A DNA stretch of 64,000 nucleotides from NCBI RefSeq assembly GCF_018131015.1, contig NZ_JAFCJJ010000001.1:426878-490877 (forward strand), in the 5' to 3' direction. The stretch comes from Bradyrhizobium diazoefficiens. Lineage in GTDB: Bacteria > Pseudomonadota > Alphaproteobacteria > Rhizobiales > Xanthobacteraceae. The first letter of the stretch is position 1. Each line of letters opens with the position of its first letter. Positions 53,649 through 62,397 of the stretch are shown here, piece after piece. Under the pieces are notes generated by a model, which saw only the letters and a list, made by a program, of their open reading frames with translations, was not told the DNA's origin and did no database searches. A program made the translations under genes and the position numbers.

Positions 53649-54539
53649 ATGGCCACGATCGCATTCATCGGTCTCGGCAATATGGGCGGCCCGATGGCGG
53701 CCAACCTGGTCAAGGCCGGCCACAAGGTGGTGGCGTTCGATCTCGTCGAGGCCTCGCGTGCGCAGGCCAGGGCCGATGGCGCCGGCATCGCCGAGAGCGC
53801 ATCAGCCGCGGTGAAGGGCGCCGATGCCGTCGTCACCATGCTCCCCGCCGGCAAGCACGTGCTCGGCGTCTGGAACGACGTCGTTCCCGCCATGGCCAAG
53901 GGCGCGCTGATCATCGATAGCTCCACCATCGACGTCGAGAGCGCGAGGGCCGCGCACGCGCTCGCGGCCAAGAATGGCGTGCTCTCGGTCGATGCTCCCG
54001 TGTCCGGCGGCACCGGAGGCGCCAAGGGTGCGACGCTCACCTTCATGTGCGGCGGCGAGGACAACGCCTTCGCGGCCGCCAGGCCCGTGCTGGAGAAGAT
54101 GGGCAAGAAGATCGTGCATTGCGGCGGCGCCGGCGCGGGGCAGGCGGCAAAAATCTGCAACAACATGATCCTCGGCATTTCCATGATCGCGGTGAGCGAG
54201 GCGTTTGCGCTGGCTGAAAAGCTCGGCCTCTCGCATCAGGCGTTGTTCGACGTCGCCTCGACCTCGTCGGGCCAGTGCTGGTCGCTGACGTCCTATTGCC
54301 CGGTTCCGGGCCCGGTGCCGACCTCGCCCGCCAACAACGACTACAAGCCGGGCTTTGCCTCGGCGCTGATGGTCAAGGATCTGACGCTGGCGCAGGACGC
54401 CGCCAAGGCCGCGGGCGCGGCCACGCCGCTCGGCAAGCATGCCCAGGAGATCTATCAGTCTTTCGACGCAGCCGGCCAGGGCGGGGTGGATTTTTCGGGA
54501 ATTATCAAGCACGTTAGGGGGCTAGCCGGGAAAGCCTAA
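53649..54539 (+). CDS. mmsB: 3-hydroxyisobutyrate dehydrogenase
   Basis: A 296-residue NAD-dependent beta-hydroxyacid dehydrogenase making methylmalonate semialdehyde. The nucleotide motif is IGLGNMGGPMAANL, substrate segment DAPVSGGTGGAKGATLTFM, and catalytic lysine in AAKICNNMILGISMIAVSEAF. SSGQCWSLTSYCPVPG matches the HIBADH branch rather than tartronate-semialdehyde reductase. With mmsA, the dehydrogenase and the hydrolase it completes the isobutyryl-CoA to propionyl-CoA route. Its TAA overlaps the next start (TAATG). Confidence 0.95.
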   Translation: MATIAFIGLGNMGGPMAANLVKAGHKVVAFDLVEASRAQARADGAGIAESASAAVKGADAVVTMLPAGKHVLGVWNDVVPAMAKGALIIDSSTIDVESARAAHALAAKNGVLSVDAPVSGGTGGAKGATLTFMCGGEDNAFAAARPVLEKMGKKIVHCGGAGAGQAAKICNNMILGISMIAVSEAFALAEKLGLSHQALFDVASTSSGQCWSLTSYCPVPGPVPTSPANNDYKPGFASALMVKDLTLAQDAAKAAGAATPLGKHAQEIYQSFDAAGQGGVDFSGIIKHVRGLAGKA

Positions 54540-56254
54540 TGACGACATTTCAGGACGCGCGCGCGTTTCTGCTAAAACACCGCACGGATTACGAGACAGC
54601 GGTCAAAGACTTCCGCTGGCCCGATCCGGTTCCCTTCAACTGGGCGCTCGACTGGTTCGACGTGCTGGCGAAAGATGCGGACGCTGCGGACCGGCCCGCG
54701 CTCTGGATCGTCGATGCCGCGCAGGACAAGCAGACGAAGCTGTCCTTCGCCGCGCTTTCGCAACGCTCCAACCAGGTCGCAAACTTCCTGCGCGCGCAGG
54801 GCCTGAGGCGTGGCGATCATCTCCTGCTGCTGCTCGGCAACGTGGTCCCGCTGTGGGAGACCATGCTGGCGGCGATAAAGCTCGGCGTCGTCGTGATTCC
54901 CGCGACCACGCTGCTCACCGCCGAAGAATTGCGCGACCGGCTCGATCGCGGCAAGGCGAGGGCGGTGGTGGCCGCGCAGGACCAGGTCGCGAAGTTCGCG
55001 AGCCTCGGCGCCGGGAACATCGTCCGCATCGTGGTCGGCACAGCTTCCGAGGGCTGGCTCGCTTACGACGAGGCGGCGAAGGCTCCCGAGAGCTTTGCGC
55101 CTGACGGGCCGACCAACGCCGACGACCCGATGCTGCTCTATTTCACCTCGGGCACGACGGCCAAGCCGAAACTGGTGCGGCACAGCCAGCGCAGCTATCC
55201 GGTCGGGCATCTCTCGACCATGTACTGGATCGGGCTGAAGCCTGGCGACGTCCATCTCAACATTTCCTCGCCTGGCTGGGCCAAGCATGCCTGGAGCTGC
55301 TTCTTCGCGCCGTGGAATGCGGGCGCGACCGTGTTCGTGGTCAACCAGCCGCGCTTCGACGCCAAGGCACTGCTGGCCACCATCGGCCGCTGCGGCGTCA
55401 CCACGCTGTGCGCGCCGCCGACGGTGTGGCGGCTGTTCATCCAGGAGAACCTTGCCGCGTTCAAGGTGAGCCTGCGCGAAGTCTGCGGCGCCGGCGAGCC
55501 GCTCAACCCGGAAGTGATCGACCAGGTGCAGGCCGCCTGGGGCCTCACCATCCGCGACGGCTACGGCCAGACCGAGACCACCGCGCTTGCCGGCAACTCG
55601 CCGGGCCAGAAGATCAAGATCGGCTCGATGGGCCGTCCGCTGCCGGGCTATCGCGTGCAGGTCAGCGACGCCGACGGTAACCCTGCGAAGGAGGGCGAGG
55701 TCACGCTGAAGCTGGGCGCTGACCGTCCCGCCGGCCTGATGCAGGGCTATCAGGGCGACGACGGCAGGCTGTCCGGCGCCGAGGGCGAGCTCTATCGCAG
55801 CGGTGACGTGGTATTCGCCGATGAGGACGGCTACCTCACCTTCGTCGGCCGCTCCGACGACGTGTTCAAATCCTCCGACTATCGCATCAGCCCGTTCGAG
55901 CTGGAGAGCGTGCTGCTCGAGCACGAGCTGGTCGCGGAGGCCGCCGTGGTGCCGAGCCCCGATCCGATCCGGCTCGCCATCCCCAAGGCCTATGTGCTGC
56001 TGACGGCGGGCGCGGAGCGCTCGCGCGAAACTGCGCTCTCCATCTTCCAGCACCTGCACACGCGCCTTGCGCCGTTCAAGCGTATCCGCCGCGTCGAGTT
56101 CGTCACCGAGCTGCCGAAGACGATCTCTGGAAAAATCCGCCGCGTGCAGCTACGACGGCTCGAACGCGACGACGACCGCAACGATTCCCTGCGCGGTCGC
56201 GAATTCCGGGAAGAGGATTTTCCCGAGCTGCCGAAAACACGGAGTGAGACCTAA
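54539..56254 (+). CDS. AMP-binding acyl-CoA synthetase
   Basis: A 571-residue adenylate-forming ligase that activates a carboxylic acid to acyl-CoA. Motifs in order: LLYFTSGTTAKPKLVRHS (phosphate loop), GYGQTETTALAG, ELYRSGDVVFADEDGYLTFVGRSDDVFKSSDYRI, and the C-terminal lysine in LPKTISGKIRRVQL. It resembles medium-chain/ACSM-type synthetases. Its position after the valine genes suggests activation of a branched or medium-chain acid, but the substrate is not fixed. TAATG overlap with mmsB. Confidence 0.93.
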   Translation: MTTFQDARAFLLKHRTDYETAVKDFRWPDPVPFNWALDWFDVLAKDADAADRPALWIVDAAQDKQTKLSFAALSQRSNQVANFLRAQGLRRGDHLLLLLGNVVPLWETMLAAIKLGVVVIPATTLLTAEELRDRLDRGKARAVVAAQDQVAKFASLGAGNIVRIVVGTASEGWLAYDEAAKAPESFAPDGPTNADDPMLLYFTSGTTAKPKLVRHSQRSYPVGHLSTMYWIGLKPGDVHLNISSPGWAKHAWSCFFAPWNAGATVFVVNQPRFDAKALLATIGRCGVTTLCAPPTVWRLFIQENLAAFKVSLREVCGAGEPLNPEVIDQVQAAWGLTIRDGYGQTETTALAGNSPGQKIKIGSMGRPLPGYRVQVSDADGNPAKEGEVTLKLGADRPAGLMQGYQGDDGRLSGAEGELYRSGDVVFADEDGYLTFVGRSDDVFKSSDYRISPFELESVLLEHELVAEAAVVPSPDPIRLAIPKAYVLLTAGAERSRETALSIFQHLHTRLAPFKRIRRVEFVTELPKTISGKIRRVQLRRLERDDDRNDSLRGREFREEDFPELPKTRSET

Positions 56255-56734
56255 GTGAACGAAGTCTGGAAGAAGCCGCCGATTTCCCTCGAAGCCTATC
56301 AGGCCATGGTTGGAAAGGAGATCGGCGTATCGAAGTGGCACCTGGTCGACCAGCCGCGCATCGACACCTACGCCGACGTGATCGAGGATCACCAGTTCAT
56401 CCACGTCGATCCCGAGCGTGCGAGGAAGGAGACCGCGTTCGGCACCACCATCGCCCATGGCTTCCTCACGATGTCGCTGCTGTCGATCATGTCCTATGAG
56501 GTCATGCCGGTCATCGCGGGCACCACGATGGGCGTCAATTACGGCTTCGACAAGCTGCGCTTCATTTCGCCGGTGCGGTCGGGCAAGCTCGTCCGCGGCC
56601 GCTTCGTGCTGGCGGAGGCGAAGCTCCGCAAGCCCAACGAGTTGCAGTCCCGCACCAACGTCACGGTAGAGATCGAAGGCGAGGACAGGCCCGCGCTGGT
56701 CGCTGACTGGCTCGGCTTGATTTATTTTGCGTAA
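56255..56734 (+). CDS. MaoC family (R)-specific enoyl-CoA hydratase-like protein
   Basis: A 159-residue hot-dog-fold hydratase. The hydratase-2 motif is visible as ADVIEDHQFIHVDPERARKETAFGTTIAHGF, with the aspartate-histidine catalytic pair, followed by YGFDKLRFISPVRSGKLVRGRF. It would hydrate an enoyl-CoA to the (R)-3-hydroxyacyl-CoA. GTG 56255 comes directly after the synthetase TAA, with GGAG 14 bases upstream; translation is probably coupled. The MFE-2-like SDR downstream could use its product. Confidence 0.92.
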   Translation: MNEVWKKPPISLEAYQAMVGKEIGVSKWHLVDQPRIDTYADVIEDHQFIHVDPERARKETAFGTTIAHGFLTMSLLSIMSYEVMPVIAGTTMGVNYGFDKLRFISPVRSGKLVRGRFVLAEAKLRKPNELQSRTNVTVEIEGEDRPALVADWLGLIYFA

Positions 56735-56747
56735 ATCTCCCCGTCAC

Positions 56748-56772
56748 GGCCGGGCTTGACCCGGCCATCCAT
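56748..56772. repeat. half-copy of a GGCCGGGCTTGACCCGGCC repeat
   Basis: GGCCGGG-CTTGA-CCCGGCC folds as a seven-base-pair hairpin with a five-base loop, 15 bases after the MaoC gene stop. The same core is part of the larger repeat at 57921-58001. No T-tract follows. Confidence 0.55.
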
Positions 56773-56803
56773 CGCTGCTCAAAAGCTGCCCAAAGTCGGA
56801 GCT

Positions 56804-56940
56804 TACCCTCTCCCCCTGTGGGAGAGGGTGGCTTCGCGGAGCGGAGCCGGGTGAGGGGTATCTCTCCGCGATCTCGGCTGCCGCGAGATACCCCTCATCC
56901 GGCGCTTGCGCGCCACCTTCCCCCACAAGGGGAGAAGGAA
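56804..56940. repeat. composite palindromic repeat (ACCCTCTCCC family), copy 2
   Basis: Inner arms CGGGTGAGGGGTATCTC and GAGATACCCCTCATCCGG, outer CCCTCTCCCCCTGTGGGAGAGGG and CCTTCCCCCACAAGGGGAGAAGG. Same family as 27006-27142 and 63797-63930. It fills the gap between the MaoC gene and the SDR gene and ends almost at the SDR ribosome site (AAGCAGGAAAC). Confidence 0.8.
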
Positions 56941-56957
56941 GAAGCAGGAAACACACA

Positions 56958-57875
56958 ATGGCAATCAGGTTCGACGGACGCGTGGCCATCGTCACCGGCG
57001 CAGGCAATGGTCTCGGAAAGGCGCACGCGCTCGGACTGGCCAGCCGCGGCGCAAAAGTCGTGGTCAACGATTTCGGCGGCGCGCGCGACGGCAGCGGCGG
57101 CTCGCTCTCGCCGGCCGAAGCTGTGGTCGAGGAGATCCGCAAAGCCGGCGGCACCGCGATGGCCGACGGTGCCGACGTCTCGAATTTCGAGCAGGTCACC
57201 GCCATGGTCGAGCGCGCGACGAAAGAGTGGGGCAGCGTCGACCTCTTGTGCGCCAATGCCGGCATTTTGCGCGACAAGTCGTTCGGCAAGATGGAAGCGG
57301 CCGATTTCCAGAAGGTGCTCGACGTGCATCTCGTCGGCACCTTCTATTGCTGCAAGGCGGCCTGGGCCGGCATGCGCGACCGCAACTACGGCCGCATCGT
57401 GCTGACGACGTCGTCCTCCGGCCTGTTCGGCAATTTCGGCCAGGCCAATTACGGCGCGGCCAAGTCCGGTATGGTGGGCCTGATGAACGTGCTGGCCGAG
57501 GAGGGCCGCAAGACCAACATCCGCGTCAATATCATCTCGCCGACGGCCGCGACGCGCATGACCGAAGAGCTGCTGCCGCCGCAGGCGCTGGCCCTGATGA
57601 AGCCGAACGCGATCACGCCCGCCGTCGAGTACATGCTGAGCGAGGATGCGCCGACCCGCACCATCATGGGCGCCGGCGCCGGCTCCTTCGCCGTGATCAA
57701 GATTCTGGAGAGCGAAGGCATCAACCTGCCGGAAGCCGAATGGACGCCGGACGCCGTTGCCGCCCATTTCGCCGAGATCAGCGACATGTCGAAGGCGAAG
57801 GCGCTGACCGGCGCATTCGAGCAAACGCAGAAGTATGTCGCGCAGGCTGCGGCACGGGCGGCCATCAAGCTCTAG
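56958..57875 (+). CDS. SDR family 3-hydroxyacyl-CoA dehydrogenase (MFE-2-like)
   Basis: A 305-residue short-chain dehydrogenase resembling the dehydrogenase unit of peroxisomal multifunctional enzyme type 2: VAIVTGAGNGLGKAHALGLASRGAKVVVNDFGGARDGSG, CANAGILRDKSFGKM, catalytic TSSSGLFGNFGQANYGAAK with the YxxxK pair, and ISPTAATRMTEELLPP. The C-terminal part (VEYMLSEDAPTRTIMGAGAG onward) matches the MFE-2 extension. It would oxidise an (R)-3-hydroxyacyl-CoA, the product expected from the MaoC hydratase upstream. Confidence 0.92.
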   Translation: MAIRFDGRVAIVTGAGNGLGKAHALGLASRGAKVVVNDFGGARDGSGGSLSPAEAVVEEIRKAGGTAMADGADVSNFEQVTAMVERATKEWGSVDLLCANAGILRDKSFGKMEAADFQKVLDVHLVGTFYCCKAAWAGMRDRNYGRIVLTTSSSGLFGNFGQANYGAAKSGMVGLMNVLAEEGRKTNIRVNIISPTAATRMTEELLPPQALALMKPNAITPAVEYMLSEDAPTRTIMGAGAGSFAVIKILESEGINLPEAEWTPDAVAAHFAEISDMSKAKALTGAFEQTQKYVAQAAARAAIKL

Positions 57876-57883
57876 CCGTCATT

Positions 57884-58001
57884 CCGGGGCGCCCGAAGGG
57901 CGAGCCGGAATCGCGTTCTCCGTCATGCCCGGGCTTGTCCCGGGCATCCACGTTCTTGGTGCGCAAAGACGTGGATGGCCGGGTCAAGCCCGGCCATGAC
58001 G
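57884..58001. repeat. palindromic repeats (CGTCATTCCGGGG and CGTCATGCCCGGG types)
   Basis: 57884 onward has CGTCATTCCGGGGCGCCCGAAGG in half form. 57921-58001 is a long hairpin: CGTCATGCCCGGGCTTG...CATCCACG faces CGTGGATGGCCGGGTCAAGCCCGGCCATGACG. They occupy the gap between the SDR gene and the flavoprotein gene and may end SDR transcripts. Confidence 0.8.
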
Positions 58002-58041
58002 AGCTGTTCTTTTGGCACCCGGCCTGGCCTAAACTCCCGCC

Positions 58042-59271
58042 ATGACCACTGACCCCCACATCGCCGTCATCGGCGCCGGTCCCGCTGGATTGATGGCAGC
58101 GGAGGTGCTGGCGCAGGGCGGCGCCCGCGTCACCGTGTACGACGCGATGCCGTCTGCGGGCCGAAAATTCCTGATGGCGGGACGGGGCGGGCTCAATCTC
58201 ACCCACAGCGAGCCGCTTGCGCAGTTCATGGCCCGCTATCGCGAAGCCACGCCAAGACTGCAAGCGGCGATCGAAGCGTTCTCTCCGGATGCGCTACGCG
58301 CCTGGAGCGAGGCGCTGGGCCAGCAGACTTTCGTCGGTAGCAGCGGGCGCGTGTTTCCAAAAGCGTTCAAGGCCTCACCCCTGCTGCGCGCCTGGCTGCG
58401 GCGGCTCGATGCGAGCGGTGTGCGCTTCGCCTTTCGCCATCGCTGGAGCGGCTGGGACGAGCACGGCCGTTTGCTGTTTCATACTCCGGATGGGCAACAC
58501 GCTGTCGACGCCACGGCAACAGTGCTCGCACTCGGTGGCGCAAGCTGGCCGCGGCTCGGCTCGGATGGCGTCTGGGTGAAGTGCCTCGCAGAGAAGGGAA
58601 TTGCGATCTCAAAACTGCGCCCAGCCAATTCCGGCTTCACGGTCGCCTGGTCCGACGTGTTTCGCGACCGCTTCGAGGGCCAGCCGCTCAAGGGCGTGGC
58701 GCTGACGGTCGGCGCGCACACCGTGCGCGGCGAAGCGATGATCACACGCAACGGCATCGAGGGCGGCGCGATCTACGCGCTGTCGGCGGAGCTGCGCGAG
58801 GCGGTGCTGGGCCTCGGGCAGGCGATCCTGACGATCGCGCTCCGGCCCGCTCTCGACACTGCCGCGCTGACCACGCGCCTGTCGGGCATGCGCGGCAAGC
58901 AATCGCTGGCGAACTTTCTGCGCAAGGCCGCGCAATTGTCGCCGGTCGCCATCGGCCTGATGCAGGAAGCGGCCCTTGCATCCGGCCGGCCGCTGGCGTC
59001 GTTCGCGCCGGCCGAGCTTGCGCATCTGGTGAACGCGATTCCGGTTCGGCTCACTGGGGTAGCTCCGATCGATCGCGCCATCTCGACCGCGGGCGGGATC
59101 GCCTTCGACGAACTCGACGAGCACTTCATGCTGCGCAAAGTGCCCGGCGTGTTCGCCGCCGGCGAGATGGTGGACTGGGAGGCCCCGACCGGCGGCTACC
59201 TGCTGCAGGCGTCATTTGCGACCGGTGCTGCCGCGGGCAGGGGTGTATTGACGTGGATCAACCGGTCTTAG
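58042..59271 (+). CDS. BaiN/HI0933-like NAD(P)/FAD flavoprotein
   Basis: A 409-residue flavoprotein. The FAD dinucleotide motif is IAVIGAGPAGLMAAEVLAQGGARVTVYD, followed by GRKFLMAGRGGLNLTHSEP, the family signature. VLALGGASWPRLGSDG and the C-terminal FAD-closing PGVFAAGEMVDWEAPTGGYLLQASFATG are typical. Members are widespread and mostly uncharacterised; BaiN reduces bile-acid intermediates in clostridia. The function here is unknown. It stands alone between repeats. Confidence 0.88.
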   Translation: MTTDPHIAVIGAGPAGLMAAEVLAQGGARVTVYDAMPSAGRKFLMAGRGGLNLTHSEPLAQFMARYREATPRLQAAIEAFSPDALRAWSEALGQQTFVGSSGRVFPKAFKASPLLRAWLRRLDASGVRFAFRHRWSGWDEHGRLLFHTPDGQHAVDATATVLALGGASWPRLGSDGVWVKCLAEKGIAISKLRPANSGFTVAWSDVFRDRFEGQPLKGVALTVGAHTVRGEAMITRNGIEGGAIYALSAELREAVLGLGQAILTIALRPALDTAALTTRLSGMRGKQSLANFLRKAAQLSPVAIGLMQEAALASGRPLASFAPAELAHLVNAIPVRLTGVAPIDRAISTAGGIAFDELDEHFMLRKVPGVFAAGEMVDWEAPTGGYLLQASFATGAAAGRGVLTWINRS

Positions 59272-59282
59272 AACGCCGCCGC

Positions 59283-59432
59283 CCTTCGAGGGCCGCTGAA
59301 GAAGCGGCCACCTCAGGGTGACGGCTACGCGAGAGCATCATCCTGAGCTGGTTTGACGAGAGCGTCATCCTGAGGTGCGAGTGGCGCGATGCAAGGCATC
59401 GCGCCGGGAGCCTCGAAGGATGCGCGGGCGCT
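59283..59432. repeat. intergenic repeats (CATCCTGAG family)
   Basis: Two inverted or direct half-elements: CCTTCGAGGGCCGCTGAAGAAGCGGCCACCTCAGGGTGACGG at about 59283-59324, and GCGTCATCCTGAGGTGCGAGTGGCGCGATGC-AAGGCATCGCGCC...GAGCCTCGAAGGATGCGC at about 59360-59430, with the local hairpin GGCGCGATGC/GCATCGCGCC. They lie between convergent genes and may terminate both. Confidence 0.65.
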
Positions 59433-59439
59433 CCGATGC

Positions 59440-60519
59440 CTACCGCAGCTTCCCCCGCGCCGCGACCGGCAGCGTGCCGATGATCTCCTCGCCGCGCACC
59501 ATCACCACCTCGTCCATCATGTTGACGACGACGCAGACGTGGTTCGGCACGATGCGGACGACGTCGCCGACATTGGGGCGCGTGTTGCTGCGGGAGAGGT
59601 CGAGGAAGCCGTGCTCCTCGGCGAACTTCGCGATTCGGGCTTCGGGGTGCTCCAGGATCAGGCCGTGGCCGTCGAGGCCGCCGGTATCCGTCGTCAGCGT
59701 CTTGGAGCCGGCATCCAGAATGCCGCGCTCGGGCGCGGCACGGCTCACCACGGTCGAATAGATGTGCAGCGCGCAGTCGTCCCAGGTGGCGACGCCGGCC
59801 GCGACCTGCATGCGGTCGTTGTAGATGTAGGTGCCGAAGCGGTGCTCGGTGCCGCCCTTGAGCTTGCCGAGGTTCTTCAGGTTCGGCGTACCGCCGGTCG
59901 AGACGATCTTTGCCTCGAGCCCATGCGCGCGCACACCGGCGAGCGCCTCGTCGTAGAATTTCTGCGCGTCGGCCCAGCCGGTCTCGGTCGGATACATCAT
60001 GAAGCCCGCGAATTGCAGGCCCTTGGACGATGCAATCTCGCGCGCCAGTGCAACGGCCTCAGCCGGCGTCTCGACGCCGGCGCGCTTGCGGCCCGTGTCG
60101 CATTCGACCACGACCGAGAGCGGGCGGCCTGACGCCGCGGCAGCTTTGGGCAGGCCGGCCACGACCGTCGAATTGTCGGCGGCTACCGTCATGTTGGCTT
60201 TCGCCTGCAGCGCGCCGAGCCGCGCCATCTTCTCATCGCCGAGCAGATTGTAGCTGATCAGGATGTCGTCGATGCCGGCATTGGCCATGATCTCGGCCTC
60301 GCCGAGCTTCTGGCAGGTGATGCCTTTCGCGCCGGCCGCGATCTGCATCCTGGCAATCGTCGGGTTCTTGTGCGTCTTGATGTGGGGACGGCTGGCGATT
60401 CGGGCGTCATCGCAGGCCTTCTGGATCCGCGCGATGTTGCGCTCGACCCTGTCCATGTCGATGACGGCGCAGGGCGTGCCGTATTCGCGGGCGATCTTTG
60501 CGGCGAGGGGAGTCGTCAT
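59440..60519 (-). CDS. D-serine dehydratase/D-threonine aldolase-like PLP enzyme (alanine racemase fold, DSD1 family)
   Basis: A 359-residue fold-III PLP enzyme. The PLP lysine is K48 in RPHIKTHKNP. Barrel segments include KLGEAEIMANAGIDDILISYN and VVVECDTGRKRAGVETP. The C-terminal metal site reads PNHVCVVVN (H327-x-C329). In D-threonine aldolases the second ligand is Asp (HxD); HxC is what I recall for eukaryotic D-serine dehydratases, which favours D-serine or 3-hydroxy-D-aspartate as substrate. The start is ATG 60519, with AAGGGAC upstream. Confidence 0.88.
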   Translation of the reverse strand: MTTPLAAKIAREYGTPCAVIDMDRVERNIARIQKACDDARIASRPHIKTHKNPTIARMQIAAGAKGITCQKLGEAEIMANAGIDDILISYNLLGDEKMARLGALQAKANMTVAADNSTVVAGLPKAAAASGRPLSVVVECDTGRKRAGVETPAEAVALAREIASSKGLQFAGFMMYPTETGWADAQKFYDEALAGVRAHGLEAKIVSTGGTPNLKNLGKLKGGTEHRFGTYIYNDRMQVAAGVATWDDCALHIYSTVVSRAAPERGILDAGSKTLTTDTGGLDGHGLILEHPEARIAKFAEEHGFLDLSRSNTRPNVGDVVRIVPNHVCVVVNMMDEVVMVRGEEIIGTLPVAARGKLR

Positions 60520-60583
60520 GGAAGTCCCTTGGTTGGCGCGCATTCTGATCGCAAAACCGGTGCCCACTTTTGCGGAATGCGCG

Positions 60584-62395
60584 CTATGCCTGTTCAATCT
60601 CTTCGCGGAGCAGTTCGAGTTCGAGCCAGCGCTCTTCGGCGACGGACAGTTCTTCGTGCGCCCTGGCGATGGCGGCGGACGTATCGTCGAATTTCTTGCG
60701 ATCCCTGGCGTAGAGATTGGGATCGTCGAGCACGGCTTGCAGCCTGGCAATATCGGCCTGCAGCGTTTCCATCTTCTTCGGCAGCGTTTCCAGCGCGTGT
60801 TTCTCGTTGAAGCTCAGCTTCCGCTTGGGTGCGGAGACGGGAGCGGCGGCACGCTCCTCCTTCTTTTCCACGACCGGCTGCGCCTTCGCGTTCTCGCGCT
60901 TCAGGTCCGCGCCGCGCTGCGCCAGCATGTCGCTGTAGCCCCCGGCATATTCGATCCACTTGCCGTTGCCCTCGGGCGCGATCACGGAGGTGACGACGCG
61001 ATCGAGAAAGTCGCGGTCATGGCTGATCAGGATCACCGTGCCCTCGTAGTCGCCGAGCATCTCCTCGAGCACGTCGAGCGTTTCGAGGTCGAGGTCGTTG
61101 GTCGGCTCGTCCAGCACCAGCAGGTTCGATGGCTTGGCCAGTGCGCGCGCCAGCATCAAGCGGCCGCGTTCGCCGCCGGAGAGCACCTCCAGCGGCGTGC
61201 CGCGCTGCTCCTGCGCGAACAGAAAGTCCTTCATGTAGCCGACGACATGCTTTGGCTTGCCGCCGACCATGATGTGGTCGCCGCGGCCGCCGGTCAGCGC
61301 CTCAGCCAGCGTCGATTTCGGATCGAGGCTTTCGCGGTGCTGATCGAGGGTTGCCATCTCGAGGTTGGCCCCGAGGCGCACCGTGCCGGAATCAGGCGCC
61401 GCGCCACCGGTGAGCAGATTGACCAGCGTGGTCTTGCCGGCGCCGTTCGGTCCGATGACACCGAGCCGGTCGCCGCGCTGGATGCGGGTGGAGAAATTCT
61501 CGACGATCTTGCGCATCCCATAGGCCTTGCTGATGCCCTTGGCCTCGATTACCAGCCTGCCGGATTGCTCGGCTTCGGCCGCGGCGAGATTGGCGCTGCC
61601 GGCCGTGCCGCGATAATTGCGCCGCTGGTCGCGCAGCGCATGCAAATTGGCGAGACGCTTGACGTTGCGCTTGCGCCTTCCGGAGACGCCGTGGCGCAGC
61701 CAGTGCTCCTCGTCCACGATCTTGCGGTCGAGCTTGTGCTGGTCGCGCTCTTCCTCGGCCAGCACCTCGTCGCGCCAGCTCTCGAACGAGGCAAAGCCGC
61801 GGTCGATCTGCCTGATGCGGCCGCGGTCGAGCCAGGCGGTGGAGCGCGACAGATGGCTGAGGAAGCGGCGGTCGTGGCTGATCAGCACCAGCGCGCTGCG
61901 GCGGCTGTCGAGCTCCGTTTCCAGCCACTCGATGGTGGAGAGATCGAGATGGTTGGTCGGCTCGTCCAGCAGCAGGATGTCGGGCGAGGGCGCCAGCACC
62001 CGCGCCAGCGCTGCACGGCGGGCTTCGCCGCCGGAGAGATCGTGCGGGTTCTCCTCGCCGGTAAGCCCCAGCTGCTCCAGCAGGTAGCGCGCCTGGTGGT
62101 GGTCGTCGCCGGGCGCGAGCCCCGCCTCGACATAGGCCAGGGTGGTCTTGTGGTCGCCGAAATCCGGCTCCTGCGGCAAATAGCGGACCGTCGCGCCGGG
62201 CTGCACGAAGCGCGTGCCGGAGTCGGGCTCGACGAGACCGGCGGCGATCTTGAGCAACGTGGACTTGCCGGAGCCGTTGCGGCCAATCAGGCAGACGCGT
62301 TCGGACGGCGCGACATTGAGCTCGACGCCCGACAGCAGCGGCGTGCCGCCGAAGGTCAGCTTGATGTCTTTCAGTTGGATCAGCGGCGGCGCCAT
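60584..62395 (-). CDS. uup: ABC-F family ATPase, Uup-like
   Basis: A 603-residue cytoplasmic protein with two ABC domains and no membrane segments. First domain: Walker A GRNGSGKST (about 38-46), DLSGGEARRAALARVL, LLLDEPTNHLDL. Linker: the long charged helix pair LAEEERDQHKLDRKIVDEEHWLRHGVSGRRKRNVKRLANL. Second domain: GPNGAGKTTL, LSGGERGRLMLARAL, LVLDEPTNDLDLETLD. A C-terminal coiled coil (LSFNEKHALETLPKKMETL onward) is typical of Uup, linked to ribosome and DNA-junction functions. It starts two bases after the DUF188 gene stop, so they are co-transcribed. Confidence 0.95.
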   Translation of the reverse strand: MAPPLIQLKDIKLTFGGTPLLSGVELNVAPSERVCLIGRNGSGKSTLLKIAAGLVEPDSGTRFVQPGATVRYLPQEPDFGDHKTTLAYVEAGLAPGDDHHQARYLLEQLGLTGEENPHDLSGGEARRAALARVLAPSPDILLLDEPTNHLDLSTIEWLETELDSRRSALVLISHDRRFLSHLSRSTAWLDRGRIRQIDRGFASFESWRDEVLAEEERDQHKLDRKIVDEEHWLRHGVSGRRKRNVKRLANLHALRDQRRNYRGTAGSANLAAAEAEQSGRLVIEAKGISKAYGMRKIVENFSTRIQRGDRLGVIGPNGAGKTTLVNLLTGGAAPDSGTVRLGANLEMATLDQHRESLDPKSTLAEALTGGRGDHIMVGGKPKHVVGYMKDFLFAQEQRGTPLEVLSGGERGRLMLARALAKPSNLLVLDEPTNDLDLETLDVLEEMLGDYEGTVILISHDRDFLDRVVTSVIAPEGNGKWIEYAGGYSDMLAQRGADLKRENAKAQPVVEKKEERAAAPVSAPKRKLSFNEKHALETLPKKMETLQADIARLQAVLDDPNLYARDRKKFDDTSAAIARAHEELSVAEERWLELELLREEIEQA

Positions 62396-62397
62396 GG

